64,000 bases of DNA from Bacteroidota bacterium (GCA_004293265.1 RDXZ01000009.1:1-64000), one strand, 5' to 3'; positions 53,001-60,544 are shown, counted from the first letter of the stretch. Program-made: numbers and translations. Notes: a model not told the origin generated them from the sequence alone.

Positions 53001-54136
53001 TTTGGGTACAAAATATGATTAGTGGAGGTAGAAACCTTGATGTGCCTATGATGAGAATGACTGTCTGCGATATGGAAGACCCTGCTACAGGTGCTTTGCC
53101 TGCTGAATTAGACCTTGACCCAAGTGCCGCAGTAAGATTAAGCCGTTTACCGGGCGTAACTGACGTATTAGGAACAGGTGGAGCAATATTAGGAACTGTA
53201 AGACATCTCCCGATTCCACCAGTAGATAGAGTAAAAGCACCAAGAGTTGATTTTTCTTACGGTGCAGCTATGACTTGTAATTTGAGCTCTGAAGCAAGAG
53301 ATAGACGTTTGAAAACTTTAGGGGCTTCGTTTTTAGTAACCGAAACACCTGATAGATGGAAACCTATTCGTTGTGTATATCGCGCTCCTCAAAACATTAC
53401 TGAAATGAATATTTGTTTAGAAAACTTATCATTAACTAAAAATGGAAATGACTTTGCCATTGATGATATTTCTTTTTATGAATGTTTGAATCCTGATGCA
53501 GAAACTTTTGATAAATTATTGAAAGGCGACCCTTGCGAATTAACAGATAACCCTCAATCAGTAGATATTTTGTTGGGTGCAAGTATGTTAGATTTCTCTG
53601 GTAGATTGATAGGGGATAGAGTAGCATTAAATTGGCTTACTACCAAAGAAGACAAAACTTTACGTTATGAAATTCAAAGAAGCCATGATGGTACTAATTT
53701 CTATACCATCGGTTCAGAAGATGCAAGAGGAGTATTAGCAGGAGTAACCGCAGAATATAACCATAACGACAGAGATTTACCATTAGGCGTAAAAACTTTG
53801 TATTATCGTTTGAATATCGTTGAACTAAATGGTTATTCTCGTTTTTCTAACGTAATTGTAGTCGGTTTAAATAGTATCGAAACTTTTGATGTAAAACTTA
53901 TTCCAAATCCTGTAAAAACAAACGACGAAGTAGAAGTTCGTTTCAATGTACCAGAAGGAATCGCTAACATTGGAGTTTTTGATATGATGGGAACTCGCTT
54001 GATGACAACTCAAATGCCAACCACAAACGGTGAAAATCGTTTGATGATTAGCACAAAAGGAATGATTGCAGGTATGTATTTAGTAAAAATTATCCATAAT
54101 GGAAAAACAGTTACTAAAAAATTGATAGTTCGCTAA
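47075..54136 (+). CDS. Giant repeat-rich protein secreted by the type IX system
   Basis: 2353 residues. Signal peptide at 1-23 ('KLCLLFLVINNLKSQ'). About eight divergent repeats of 130-160 residues follow, each opening with a cysteine motif like 'RDACTNAIEGIKVGDCNVPLDVP' region or 'GDLCSNATGLLVGSCDVNF' and closing like 'YYVRI..........G.LCIY'. Residues about 1175-1320 look like an inserted concanavalin- or MAM-like domain ('ENFDNTNWVSSPVDNDAWNT'). A Gly/Tyr/Trp-rich patch lies at about 1858-1888 ('WYGYGNGYSGYGGNWGWGN'). The end 'LIPNPVKTNDEVEVRFNVPE' to 'MYLVKIIHNGKTVTKKLIVR' is a T9SS type A sorting domain. It is likely a surface adhesin or matrix protein. Confidence 0.85.
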   Translation: MKTKFLWFVKLCLLFLVINNLKSQTITLTDACTAPTIVTPGSGAFVSANTYLNANADVTAAMTPDGFIPACAAANQRDGWFAFTAVGTSMVVSYTPITAEDVAVAVYQNTCPLPNATGTILQCANLYGAGVTETVNLSATVGVTYLVRVIKVSGPSAAMTGKVSVYTGPRSLSSGDLCTDAGSTTRTLSTTSCNIPFDINARFFHNDQYTTTCTGALPTFVDGWARIDLLLNQAIRVSYTHTTKDAEIAIYSGGAGGANATICTGLAIRACGNSVGIASGLPLTEFVDYTSTLAGINTFYIRVTNRTDRATMTGTLCITELIARDACTNAIEGIKVGDCNVPLDVPSTFGGTVRNNTENGIISGETDSTPDVWTYFIAPFTGIVAIEYNGAASSTNCGFAVYETSSPGTFCTDLNTPTPYFARQPDLSPVQLTNGSNPFSGNFLIKITTGRRYYIRVVNATGSLITGSLCLYKSDKKAEDYFHTSALLSNTGADCGIQFNLLSRYENNGLAGTSLNSINCVSPKNAINDVWASFRPVVGGTYIIEYNNDNKSSTVANDVMLSVYRIPVTSVGADFGGKGADTYSAIRAAGAAANLNNGQVSSESTITISGSSLPIQTGDLDGSGGDSPNDDGFPAAYGERWYRIGGVAGQTFRARFEVTSGTAALECVEVSKATGNIIYADVPNFDIGNNPSILALKQGITQDLGGTATSDYYIRIIRTSPLTTLTGKLIIYYPNTNGSNMQLVNTMCADNLIEGIETLTLTGANIATGFHYFIRVANKAIGSTIGTLCIRDNSVTQGDLCSNATGLLVGSCDVNFDVPLTFNNNQPLPTVPLCGTGFFRDGWISFTATSTQTTIEYKSDNNVALAVYRGSCSNLIYLNCVNNDPDDGIESIKISNAIVGLTYYVRIMTLKNVAVDGSVCIYNNNERDVCDDNDMVTRVVGDCNLPFDVPASFDNSTLAGGGFVPYRDFGQAFPVTETGGSLTQTILPAYASTCDGNLAAIDGTLLPNQSVAKDAWIRVIGNGGDVTLLYNNREATSNPSLIIYTALKAVGPVNCGSGLDGAGNGTAANQYACTNRVTTTSLQTESVTFTTNAGQLYLVRILDLTGTGMTGRLCVSSGRQDYEDPCVNVAGGLPGPAARQVTVGQCSIPMNIVTGLNTCSVPNTSTNILSGTYTIYTENFDNTNWVSSPVDNDAWNTNNSRTSSGYAGVSGGNNMRMRNSITAGTVCTLTSGTISTLTLTNITVLWGARRTGSVAALTFEWRSVAAGTWNNVTFTNVANNDTWALINSGTRIALPAGAAGLVDLQFRFTIISDGNGGSTNDNYRIDDFSVQGNLASGPPTNYNGINILDCAGNNKDCSGGDVWATVTIPSICNPTTASSFTTQVTCTGAGYNWNTSNNTCSCPANTIRATYPNTFTVQYDNRDGLLTPATDVKMVVYDASVVGFDCKNQNTYKCVGFSDNVGEGIESSTIQFAPSMPLTPNFPASGKTYLIRIINKSTTASAFGTLCLMYGSSLASSICPPPNCYGELEGEFVPFNVKGGTYVDVNTPSRTIPNCVTPGGSSPATNTDNPIRAQGWMSFTVPATASYTAVTVQYNNDLTSGNDPNAAIAVYTAPNMPLQTGSNVCPTAPNTTPPAILAANCVDVSGNANGVQYLACSNAVYQGPETMTFTIQKGRTYYVRIMNVDNVSNPSDLNGLIRVFPFAQCSPGPELVTDGKFDMWPDIKATGGVPLTAATRANNTTPIWVTDSPSAAQDAAMTAARDAYDTNLDAYVLQTPNVEFDDPYPNNLDNNSTTGIARFATDYGFVRDISSASLPATGAGNPPTSLTYAQARSEQGELGPEGRYLIRQTPWTVKGDWYGYGNGYSGYGGNWGWGNTNYWYCASGNGGSGDEACVVINRGIRYGSTDGTYNDIQARWTNTGVYVDRPRALPDTREANFMIVNGSYDPDNSLPPGKVWCQTINRGAGAGKVGYYIFSVWVQNMISGGRNLDVPMMRMTVCDMEDPATGALPAELDLDPSAAVRLSRLPGVTDVLGTGGAILGTVRHLPIPPVDRVKAPRVDFSYGAAMTCNLSSEARDRRLKTLGASFLVTETPDRWKPIRCVYRAPQNITEMNICLENLSLTKNGNDFAIDDISFYECLNPDAETFDKLLKGDPCELTDNPQSVDILLGASMLDFSGRLIGDRVALNWLTTKEDKTLRYEIQRSHDGTNFYTIGSEDARGVLAGVTAEYNHNDRDLPLGVKTLYYRLNIVELNGYSRFSNVIVVGLNSIETFDVKLIPNPVKTNDEVEVRFNVPEGIANIGVFDMMGTRLMTTQMPTTNGENRLMISTKGMIAGMYLVKIIHNGKTVTKKLIVR

Positions 54137-54161
54137 TCATTTTTTTTGAATAAAAAATAAA

Positions 54162-54197
54162 AAAAACCATACACTAAGTTTTTAGTGTGTGGTTTTT
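54162..54197 (+). terminator. Terminator after the giant gene
   Basis: 'aaaaccatacactaa' pairs with 'ttagtgtgtggtttt', followed by 'tttgtttt', 25 bases after the stop. Confidence 0.8.
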
Positions 54198-54318
54198 TGT
54201 TTTTATCTCTCATTTTGATATTTATATTTTTTTTTCGTTTAAATAAATTTTTTTTTGTATTTATAAAAAAAAATATTTATATTTGTAAAAAAATTATAAA
54301 AAATAAATATATAAAAAT

Positions 54319-54477
54319 ATGAAAACAAGTGATTTAATCGAAATAGGCGTATTGGTCATCGTTGTTATGTTCGCCTTAGCTATGTTAAAAAGCGTTATTT
54401 GGTATGGACTTTTATTTGGTGGCGGTTATGCAGTCTATAAATTAGTATCTAATAATTCAAAACAAATAAACAAATGA
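54319..54477 (+). CDS. Tiny membrane protein (52 aa) overlapping the hydrolase gene
   Basis: ATG at 54319 to TGA at 54475-54477. The product has a hydrophobic stretch, 'IEIGVLVIVVMFALAMLKSV', then 'WYGLLFGGGYAVYKLV' and a polar end, so one or two membrane helices. Its stop overlaps the next start as ATGA, which strongly suggests translational coupling with the metallo-hydrolase. I do not recognise it. Confidence 0.6.
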   Translation: MKTSDLIEIGVLVIVVMFALAMLKSVIWYGLLFGGGYAVYKLVSNNSKQINK

Positions 54478-55112
54478 TACATATCAAAAGTTTTGTTTTT
54501 AATGCTTTCCAAGAAAATACGTATATTTTATATGATGAAACTAAAGAGGCTATCATTATTGACCCAGGCTGTCAGATGCACGCAGAACGCGGAATTTTAG
54601 ATAATTTCATAGAAAAAGAACAACTTAATTTGGTACATTTGCTCAATACACATTGTCATTTAGACCATGTGTTTGGTAATTTATACTTTCAAAAAAATTA
54701 TAATTTAAAATTAGCCATTCATCAAGCAGATGTACCTGTGTTGGCGGCTTGTACAATGGTGGCAAAAATGTATAATTTATCACCTTACGATGAATCTTTG
54801 GCTGATATTTTCTTGGAAGAAGGGCAACAAATCAAATTTGGAAACACAATCTTAGATATTTTACATTTGCCCGGACACGCACCTGGGCATCTTGGCTTTG
54901 TCAATCACACTGAAAAATTTATCATCAGTGGAGATGTGATATTTAAAGGAAGTATTGGAAGAACAGATTTTCCACTTTGTAATCATGATCATTTGATGGA
55001 TAGTATTAAAAATAAACTTTTTTTATTGCCCGATGATTATATTATTCATACAGGACATGGACAAAGTACTACCATTGGAGATGAGAAAAAAAACAATCCT
55101 TTTTTTAACTAA
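54474..55112 (+). CDS. MBL-fold metallo-hydrolase (glyoxalase II-like)
   Basis: 212 residues. 'HLLNTHCHLDHVFGN' is the HxHxDH zinc motif, 'LHLPGHAPGHLGFV' gives the next histidine, 'FIISGDVIFKGSIGRTDFPL' the bridging aspartate and 'IIHTGHGQSTTIGDE' the last histidine. The size and 'IDPGCQ' opening match the YcbL-type hydroxyacylglutathione hydrolase-like proteins. It would hydrolyse a thioester; substrate not proven. Cytoplasmic, coupled to the upstream 52-residue membrane protein. Confidence 0.88.
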   Translation: MIHIKSFVFNAFQENTYILYDETKEAIIIDPGCQMHAERGILDNFIEKEQLNLVHLLNTHCHLDHVFGNLYFQKNYNLKLAIHQADVPVLAACTMVAKMYNLSPYDESLADIFLEEGQQIKFGNTILDILHLPGHAPGHLGFVNHTEKFIISGDVIFKGSIGRTDFPLCNHDHLMDSIKNKLFLLPDDYIIHTGHGQSTTIGDEKKNNPFFN

Positions 55113-55142
55113 TAAAAAATATTAAAAAAAAATGCTACTTTC

Positions 55143-55174
55143 TTTGGAATTGTCAAAAAAACAGTATATCTTTG
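55143..55174 (+). promoter_or_regulatory. Promoter of recA
   Basis: TTTG at 55143-55146, 20 bases, then tatctttg at 55167-55174, about 37 bases before the ATG. No classical LexA box is visible. Confidence 0.6.
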
Positions 55175-55211
55175 CTAAAAAATAAATCAAAATATTCAAA
55201 ATAATTTTTAT

Positions 55212-56291
55212 ATGTCAAATAATTCAACAGACAAAGCTGAAAAACTTAAAGTTCTCCAAAGCACAATGGAGAAATTGGATAAAACTTTTGGAAAAGGAAC
55301 GGTAATGCGTTTGAACGACGCAAGAGTGGAAGATGTTGCAACCATTTCAACTGGCTCTTTAGGATTGGATATTGCATTGGGCGTAGGTGGCTTCCCGCGT
55401 GGACGTGTGATAGAAATTTATGGACCTGAATCATCAGGAAAAACAACGGTTGCTATGCACGCCATTGCAGAAGCACAAAAAGTGGGTGGAATTGCGGCAT
55501 TTATTGATGCAGAACACGCTTTTGACCGCTCTTATGCTGAAAAATTAGGCATCGATACAGAAAATTTATTGATTTCTCAGCCTGACCATGGCGAGCAAGC
55601 CTTAGAAATTGCAGAACATTTAATTCGTTCAGGGGCAATTGATATTATTGTCATTGATTCAGTGGCGGCATTGGTGCCAAAAGGTGAGTTAGACGGCGAT
55701 ATGGGAGATAGCAAAATGGGTTTACAAGCAAGGTTGATGTCGCAAGCATTGCGTAAATTGACAGGAACTATCAATCGTACAGGCTGTTGTTGTATTTTTA
55801 TCAATCAATTACGCGATAAAATCGGCGTAATGTTTGGTAGCCCAGAAACAACCACAGGTGGAAATGCTTTGAAATTTTATGCTTCTGTGCGTTTGGATAT
55901 TCGTAGAATAGGACAAATCAAAGAAGGTGCTGATAGTGTGTTAGGAAACAGAACAAGAGTAAAAGTGGTAAAAAATAAAGTGGCACCACCTTTCAAACAA
56001 GTTGAATTTGATATTATTTATGGAGAAGGCATTTCAAAAGTAGGTGAAATTTTGGATATTGGTGTTGAACTGAACGTCATCAAAAAAGCAGGCTCTTGGT
56101 TTTCTTATAAAGAATCAAAATTAGGACAAGGACGCGAATCTGTCAAAGATATATTGATGCAAAATCCTGAATTGATGGAAGAATTAGAAAGAGAAATCAA
56201 AATCAAAATCGCTGAAGACGCACCAAGAATGGACGCAAAAGCCAAAAAGAAAATGGCAGCTGAGGAAGATGATGAAGAAGAGGAAGATTAA
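55212..56291 (+). CDS. recA: Recombinase A
   Basis: 359 residues. Walker A 'GPESSGKTT' at about 71-79, '[19 protein letters not shown]' and '[16 protein letters not shown]' (Walker B), '[14 protein letters not shown]' and '[25 protein letters not shown]' region (L2 DNA-binding loop) are all canonical. The C-terminal tail is acidic ('EEDDEEEED'), as usual. It forms filaments on single-stranded DNA, driving recombination and SOS cleavage. Confidence 0.98.
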   Translation: MSNNSTDKAEKLKVLQSTMEKLDKTFGKGTVMRLNDARVEDVATISTGSLGLDIALGVGGFPRGRVIEIYGPESSGKTTVAMHAIAEAQKVGGIAAFIDAEHAFDRSYAEKLGIDTENLLISQPDHGEQALEIAEHLIRSGAIDIIVIDSVAALVPKGELDGDMGDSKMGLQARLMSQALRKLTGTINRTGCCCIFINQLRDKIGVMFGSPETTTGGNALKFYASVRLDIRRIGQIKEGADSVLGNRTRVKVVKNKVAPPFKQVEFDIIYGEGISKVGEILDIGVELNVIKKAGSWFSYKESKLGQGRESVKDILMQNPELMEELEREIKIKIAEDAPRMDAKAKKKMAAEEDDEEEED

Positions 56292-56323
56292 TATTATTTC
56301 TTAATTTTTTATTGACAATATAC

Positions 56324-56369
56324 AAAAAAATATCACTTCTAAAACAAAATTTTAAAGTGATATTTTTTA
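56324..56369 (+). terminator. Terminator of recA
   Basis: 'aaaaatatcactt' pairs with 'aagtgatattttt' around a 15-base loop and a T run follows, 35 bases after the stop. Confidence 0.75.
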
Positions 56370-56389
56370 TTTTTTTTGAGGTAAGTTCA

Positions 56390-56450
56390 AAATAATTTAT
56401 ATTTATAATCAATTGATTTTCAAGTATTTATAAATAAAAGTTATTTTGAT
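56390..56450. repeat. Palindrome, family C, degenerate copy
   Basis: 'atttataatcaattgattttcaagtatttataaat' is a worn relative of 2765-2813. The rest of the gap to 56560 shows nothing. Confidence 0.5.
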
Positions 56451-56560
56451 TAGGATTTTTTTAATGATAATTTTAAATACTTTTTCATAGTATTATTACT
56501 CAACTTCTGTTAAAAATACCTTGCAATCATATTATGATTTATTTTTCTTTTGCGATTTAT

Positions 56561-56749
56561 TTATTTATTTACCAATACTTTATCAAAATCAATACATAGA
56601 ACATTATCTTCATAATCTTCTATCAAAGAAACTAATAAGTCAAGTTCTTCATATTCAACACTTCCTATTGGGTGAGAAATCTGCATAAGATCCCAAACTC
56701 GTTTTAGTGCGTTTTGGTATTGTTCGGTGGAATTAAGTTTATGGTTCAT
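56561..56749 (-). CDS. Short HigA-like antitoxin lacking its DNA-binding half
   Basis: 62 residues. 'HPIGSVEYEELDLLVSLIEDYE' is the N-terminal part of the HigA-type antitoxins that pair with HigB of this class; these usually go on for another 50-60 residues as an XRE helix-turn-helix. Here the chain ends after 'VLCIDFDKVLVNK', and the downstream DNA to 56500 shows no trace of the missing domain. It overlaps the toxin gene by 11 bases. It may still neutralise the toxin while repression is taken over by the upstream XRE gene. Confidence 0.65.
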   Translation of the reverse strand: MNHKLNSTEQYQNALKRVWDLMQISHPIGSVEYEELDLLVSLIEDYEDNVLCIDFDKVLVNK

Positions 56750-57044
56750 AAGTAATTTTTTTTGCGTCTATTTTATCATATTCAACATGTGTTCCTATCC
56801 AAAGAATAAAAACAAATTTTATTTCATAATCTACTTCAGTTATCAAACGAAAATCATTCCCTTTTATGTTAAAAATTACTCGATTATTTCCTAAAATACT
56901 TGCATTTCCAAATATATTTTTAATTTCATTGGGTGTACTCCATTCTTGTTGTTTAGTAATAATGTACCAATCTCGTAATGGCTGTTCTGATTCGGGATAA
57001 ATCTTCCAAAAATTACGTAACGTACTTTTCGCTATAATTCTCAT
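56739..57044 (-). CDS. higB: HigB-type mRNA interferase toxin
   Basis: 101 residues, compact RelE-like fold. 'MRIIAKSTLRNFWKIYPESEQPLRDWY' region (opening) and 'GNNRVIFNIKGNDFRLITEVDY' plus 'VFILWIGTHVEYDKIDA' match the HigB_toxin family (PF09907), which cleaves mRNA on the ribosome. It overlaps the XRE gene upstream by 4 bases (ATGA) and the short antitoxin downstream by 11 bases, so all three form one operon. Confidence 0.85.
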   Translation of the reverse strand: MRIIAKSTLRNFWKIYPESEQPLRDWYIITKQQEWSTPNEIKNIFGNASILGNNRVIFNIKGNDFRLITEVDYEIKFVFILWIGTHVEYDKIDAKKITYEP

Positions 57045-57481
57045 TTATTTAATAAAATATATAATTTGTCTAACTGTTTTTCGAGATTTTGGATTTGTTT
57101 TTCGTGCTTATCTTCGTTTTTTTGAATTTGTTTTTGAAGGTCGCTTATATAATTATCTTTTTCCATGAGTAGTTTTTCGTATAGTTTTTCCGTGCCATTT
57201 ACAATAGAGTTGATATAATTTGCTGAATTTCCATCCACTTTACAATTATTAAAAACCATTTTTGTATCAAAACTTACCAGACCTGCTATACTCATTTCTA
57301 AAGCATCAGCAATAATTTGCAATTCACTAAAAGATATATCCTTATTTCCATTCTCAAGATTTTGATAATTACGCACTGTCATATCTAATTTTTGTGCTAA
57401 CTGTGTTTGAGTAAAACCTTTTAATTCTCTTAGTTTTTTAATTCTATCTTTAACTTCTGCTAATTTTGTTGTGATTGTCAT
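57041..57481 (-). CDS. XRE-family regulator with C-terminal coiled coil
   Basis: 146 residues. An HTH_3 domain at about 12-70: 'IKKLRELKGFTQTQLAQKLDM' with 'NYQNLENGNKDISFSELQ'. From about residue 95 a charged coiled coil follows ('NYISDLQKQIQKNEDKHEKQ', 'LEKQLDKLYILLN'). First gene of the HigB operon, overlapping higB by 4 bases. It probably represses the operon and may act as a second antitoxin or as the DNA-binding partner of the short one. The coiled-coil tail suggests a dimer. Its divergent neighbour at 57592 starts 111 bases away. Confidence 0.8.
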   Translation of the reverse strand: MTITTKLAEVKDRIKKLRELKGFTQTQLAQKLDMTVRNYQNLENGNKDISFSELQIIADALEMSIAGLVSFDTKMVFNNCKVDGNSANYINSIVNGTEKLYEKLLMEKDNYISDLQKQIQKNEDKHEKQIQNLEKQLDKLYILLNK

Positions 57482-57591
57482 AAAATAAATTTTATTATGA
57501 AGTTTATCTTCGTGTTAAGTGAACTTTATTTCCAAACGCAAAAGTAAATAAAATCGTTTACATATCAAACAATTAAACTAAAATTTTATTT

Positions 57592-58125
57592 ATGGATATG
57601 GATTTTAATAATGATATTGAAGGTAAAACTACTCTACAAGATCCAGAGTCATTGCGTAGGCAAACAGAACTTATAAATTACTCTGTAGAAAAACGGAACA
57701 CAATACTTGAAAAAGTATTTGGTAGTAAAGTAGCAGTTCTTAAAGATAAGCAACAAGAAGCACTAGTAGCCAAACATTTCGAACACGAACTAAAAGACTA
57801 CACAGCATTTCGTGAAGCGCAAGGAGCTTCACTTAAAAAATTTCTTCAAGAAAGTTTTAATCGACTTACTGGTAATCAAGCGAGACAAACGGGTAATTCT
57901 TTGGTAGCAGATACTGACAATTTTATTTCTACTACAATTAAATCTGAAGCAGATTTAATTGATTTGATTAAGACGCAGGATTCCATAAACCAAGCTATTC
58001 CAAATACTTATCTGAAATCCAGAGCAGATGAACAATTGAAAAAAACTATCGATAACTATTATGTAACACTTGAATTAATATCTACTGAATTTCATAAAAA
58101 AATAGCAAGTACCACAACAAAATAA
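57592..58125 (+). CDS. Helical protein linked to a DUF4407 gene, unknown
   Basis: 177 residues, soluble, nearly all helical and charged ('YSVEKRNTILEKVFGSKVAVL', 'HELKDYTAFREAQGASLKKFL'). No signal peptide and no recognised family. It is followed 84 bases later by a DUF4407 membrane protein, with a hairpin between them. The two may act together, the helical protein being the cytoplasmic partner; this is inference from position. Confidence 0.55.
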   Translation: MDMDFNNDIEGKTTLQDPESLRRQTELINYSVEKRNTILEKVFGSKVAVLKDKQQEALVAKHFEHELKDYTAFREAQGASLKKFLQESFNRLTGNQARQTGNSLVADTDNFISTTIKSEADLIDLIKTQDSINQAIPNTYLKSRADEQLKKTIDNYYVTLELISTEFHKKIASTTTK

Positions 58126-58142
58126 AATTTAGTCATAACTTT

Positions 58143-58178
58143 AACCATTATAGACTTTAAAAATCTATAGTGGTTTTT
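58143..58178 (+). terminator. Hairpin between the helical-protein gene and the DUF4407 gene
   Basis: 'aaccattataga' pairs with 'tctatagtggtt' and is followed by 'tttta'. It could end part of the transcripts of the upstream gene. Confidence 0.6.
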
Positions 58179-58208
58179 ACTATTACAAACTATCATCTAA
58201 AAAAAATT

Positions 58209-59930
58209 ATGAATAACATCTCCAAAATATACAGTTTCTTTATTACCTTTTCGGGTGCAAAAAAAGATATACTACGTGAATGTAAAGAAAAAGAACACAT
58301 GAAATATGCTGTGTTTGGTGCTCTCGTTTTGATGACAACTTCTTTTGCTTTTATTTCGGGGACTTTCGCTGCTTATGAATTTGCACCAGGTTATCCATAT
58401 CTTGCTTTTTTGGGCGGTATAATGTGGGCGTTATTTATTCTTTTGATAGATATTGGTATATTGATGACTATCAAAAGAAGTGATAGAAATAATTGGGTAT
58501 TTGTAGTGATACGAATTTTAGTAGGAGTTTTTGCTGCATATGTTGTTTCGAAACCTTTAGAAGTAGCGTTATTTCAAAGTCAAATTAATTTTAAAATGGA
58601 GGAGTATGGACGTAACAAATTAGTTAAAAATGAACAAGAAAACAAACGTATTGTAGATTCTTATGCGAATAAGGTAAAAGATATAGATTCTGTAATTGTC
58701 AAACAACAAAAAGCACAAAAAGATATTTTACAGATACCATCTTTGACAAAAGAATATACAAGCTGTAATGGGGAGGCACAAAGTATTTATGCAACTTATC
58801 AAACTTGTGCGGGTGTAGTGGCGAGTTTACAAGGCAAGTATCAAGGCAAAATGTTAAAAGATTTCAAACTTTATGATGCTAATATATTTCAGGCAAACCA
58901 GGCTTGTGCGAATTCTAAGCTATATGAATATACACAAAAAAATAATATTTGTAATGTATTAAAAAATAAACTCGATGTTGCACAAAAACAATATGATGAT
59001 TGGGAAAAGAATTTTGTGCCTACAAAAAGAAAAGAGCAAACAATAATAGATTTGAATAAAACACAAAAAGATTCCACACTTACAAATGTTCAAAGGAATT
59101 TAGAAAAATTAGATAAATTAAATAGAAATTTACCAAGAAAAGTAGGCGTTTTGAGTCAGATAACAAGTTTCTACCCTAATGATCCTGATAATGAAGGTAA
59201 TTTTCAGATTTGGTTGGGTATTTTTTTGGTGCTGGTTATTGTAGAAATAGCACCCGTATCTGTAAAAATGATGGCACCACAAAGCGATTATGACTATCGT
59301 GAGAGAGCTCAAGATGATGCTGAGAGGACACTCACTGGAAAACCTCTTCTTGATACTACTATTACAAGTTCTATCTATTATATATCTTATTTAAACGATT
59401 TAAATAGTACAAATTCGGATAATGAATTGAGAGAAACTCGCAATCGTTTACAAAAAAAGTTAGATAGTTTTTATGAATTTATTGAGTATATTTTTTCACA
59501 TCAAAATAGATTTGCTAAATATGTGGAAAAAGAAGAATATAAAATAACACGAATACGAACAAGAGAAAGGTTAAATATTGAAAAGGAGGCAAAAAAAAGA
59601 CATTTCTCTTTATTTAATTGGTTCAAGTGGAAAAAGAAGAACAAAACAAATAAAAAAGAAGAAGAAAAACAAGCACCCGAAAGTGAAAGTGGCAATATTG
59701 AGTCAAGAAACGAAAAGAATGGTGCTGAGTCGATGAATAATCAAACAAATAGAGAAAAACTCGCTGATGCTATGCAAAGTAATCTTGATAAATTTGTTAC
59801 TAATTTCTTTAATGATATAGATGAAGCTATGAAAGCATACGAAATAAAACGTGAATATAGTTACAAAAATAGTAACTTAGGAAATGAGCAGGAAACTAAA
59901 AACTCTGAAAAAAATAAAACAAACCCATAA
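58209..59930 (+). CDS. DUF4407 membrane protein with charged tail
   Basis: 573 residues from the ATG at 58209; the reading from 58170 starts inside the hairpin. The N-terminal half has three hydrophobic helices at about 30-125 ('AVFGALVLMTTSFAFISGTF', 'YLAFLGGIMWALFILLIDIGI', 'VVIRILVGVFAAYVVSKPLE') and a fourth at about 340-360 ('FQIWLGIFLVLVIVEIAPVSV'), enclosing a 200-residue helical loop with several cysteines. This layout is DUF4407. The remaining 200 residues are a very charged coiled coil with lysine and glutamate runs. Function unknown; it may form an envelope complex. Confidence 0.75.
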   Translation: MNNISKIYSFFITFSGAKKDILRECKEKEHMKYAVFGALVLMTTSFAFISGTFAAYEFAPGYPYLAFLGGIMWALFILLIDIGILMTIKRSDRNNWVFVVIRILVGVFAAYVVSKPLEVALFQSQINFKMEEYGRNKLVKNEQENKRIVDSYANKVKDIDSVIVKQQKAQKDILQIPSLTKEYTSCNGEAQSIYATYQTCAGVVASLQGKYQGKMLKDFKLYDANIFQANQACANSKLYEYTQKNNICNVLKNKLDVAQKQYDDWEKNFVPTKRKEQTIIDLNKTQKDSTLTNVQRNLEKLDKLNRNLPRKVGVLSQITSFYPNDPDNEGNFQIWLGIFLVLVIVEIAPVSVKMMAPQSDYDYRERAQDDAERTLTGKPLLDTTITSSIYYISYLNDLNSTNSDNELRETRNRLQKKLDSFYEFIEYIFSHQNRFAKYVEKEEYKITRIRTRERLNIEKEAKKRHFSLFNWFKWKKKNKTNKKEEEKQAPESESGNIESRNEKNGAESMNNQTNREKLADAMQSNLDKFVTNFFNDIDEAMKAYEIKREYSYKNSNLGNEQETKNSEKNKTNP

Positions 59931-59934
59931 AAAA

Positions 59935-60258
59935 ATGAAAAATTACATTTTAATATTTTCTTTGATTTTCTTAACAAGTTGTCAAATAAATACAAAAATA
60001 AAAGATATTTTAGCAAATCCTGCAAAATTTGAGGGACAGGAAGTTGTTATTTCTGGTGTTGTAGTGGCTTCTACAAATATACCGTATCTTTCAAAGTATT
60101 ACACTTTAAAAGATGAAACAGGCGAAATAATAGTTTATCTCAAAAAAGGTAAACAAAATGTACCAAACGAAGGGGCAGAGTTTACAGCAAAAGGTAAGGT
60201 TATACAAAATGTAAAGGTATTTGGTGGTCAAAGCATTCATATAGAAGAATCTCAATAA
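59935..60258 (+). CDS. OB-fold lipoprotein
   Basis: 107 residues from the ATG at 59935, which gives the lipoprotein leader 'MKNYILIFSLIFLTSCQIN'. The mature part 'EGQEVVISGVVVAS', 'YYTLKDETGEIIVYLKKGK' and 'EFTAKGKVIQNVKVFGG' is a small OB-fold of the tRNA_anti-like or YgiW type. It begins 4 bases after the DUF4407 stop, so the two form an operon. Likely periplasmic, membrane-anchored; binding partner unknown. Confidence 0.7.
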   Translation: MKNYILIFSLIFLTSCQINTKIKDILANPAKFEGQEVVISGVVVASTNIPYLSKYYTLKDETGEIIVYLKKGKQNVPNEGAEFTAKGKVIQNVKVFGGQSIHIEESQ

Positions 60259-60385
60259 CTTTCTAAAAACTAATTAAATTTATTTCCACCCAAATAGGTT
60301 TTTCTGTATATAAAGTCAAGGTTATTTATTTTTAAAATACATCTTTATTTTAAGTTTCGAACAAAATAAATACTACACAAAAACA

Positions 60386-60422
60386 AAAAAAAGCAATAAA
60401 ATTTTAATTTTATTGCTTTTTT
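60386..60422. terminator. Bidirectional terminator for the lipoprotein gene and tRNA-Thr
   Basis: 'aaaaagcaataaaatt' pairs with 'aattttattgctttttt' directly next to the 3' end of the tRNA gene. Confidence 0.8.
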
Positions 60423-60424
60423 AG

Positions 60425-60497
<73 letters not shown>

Positions 60498-60536
60498 TTT
60501 TTGATTAAAGAATTTGTTTTTTCCTTAATTGTGGTG

Positions 60537-60544
60537 CAAAGGTA
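60537..60544 (-). promoter_or_regulatory. -7 promoter element of tRNA-Thr
   Basis: Minus strand tacctttg followed by C, 40 bases before the 5' end of the tRNA. Confidence 0.5.

Noticed and set aside
47156-54136. Several opposite-strand and shifted frames of 60-140 residues within the giant gene
   Set aside because: They are shadows of a well-supported coding frame that shows continuous domain structure.
55130-55211. LexA/SOS box upstream of recA
   Set aside because: No recognisable inverted operator is visible; only a housekeeping-type promoter can be supported.
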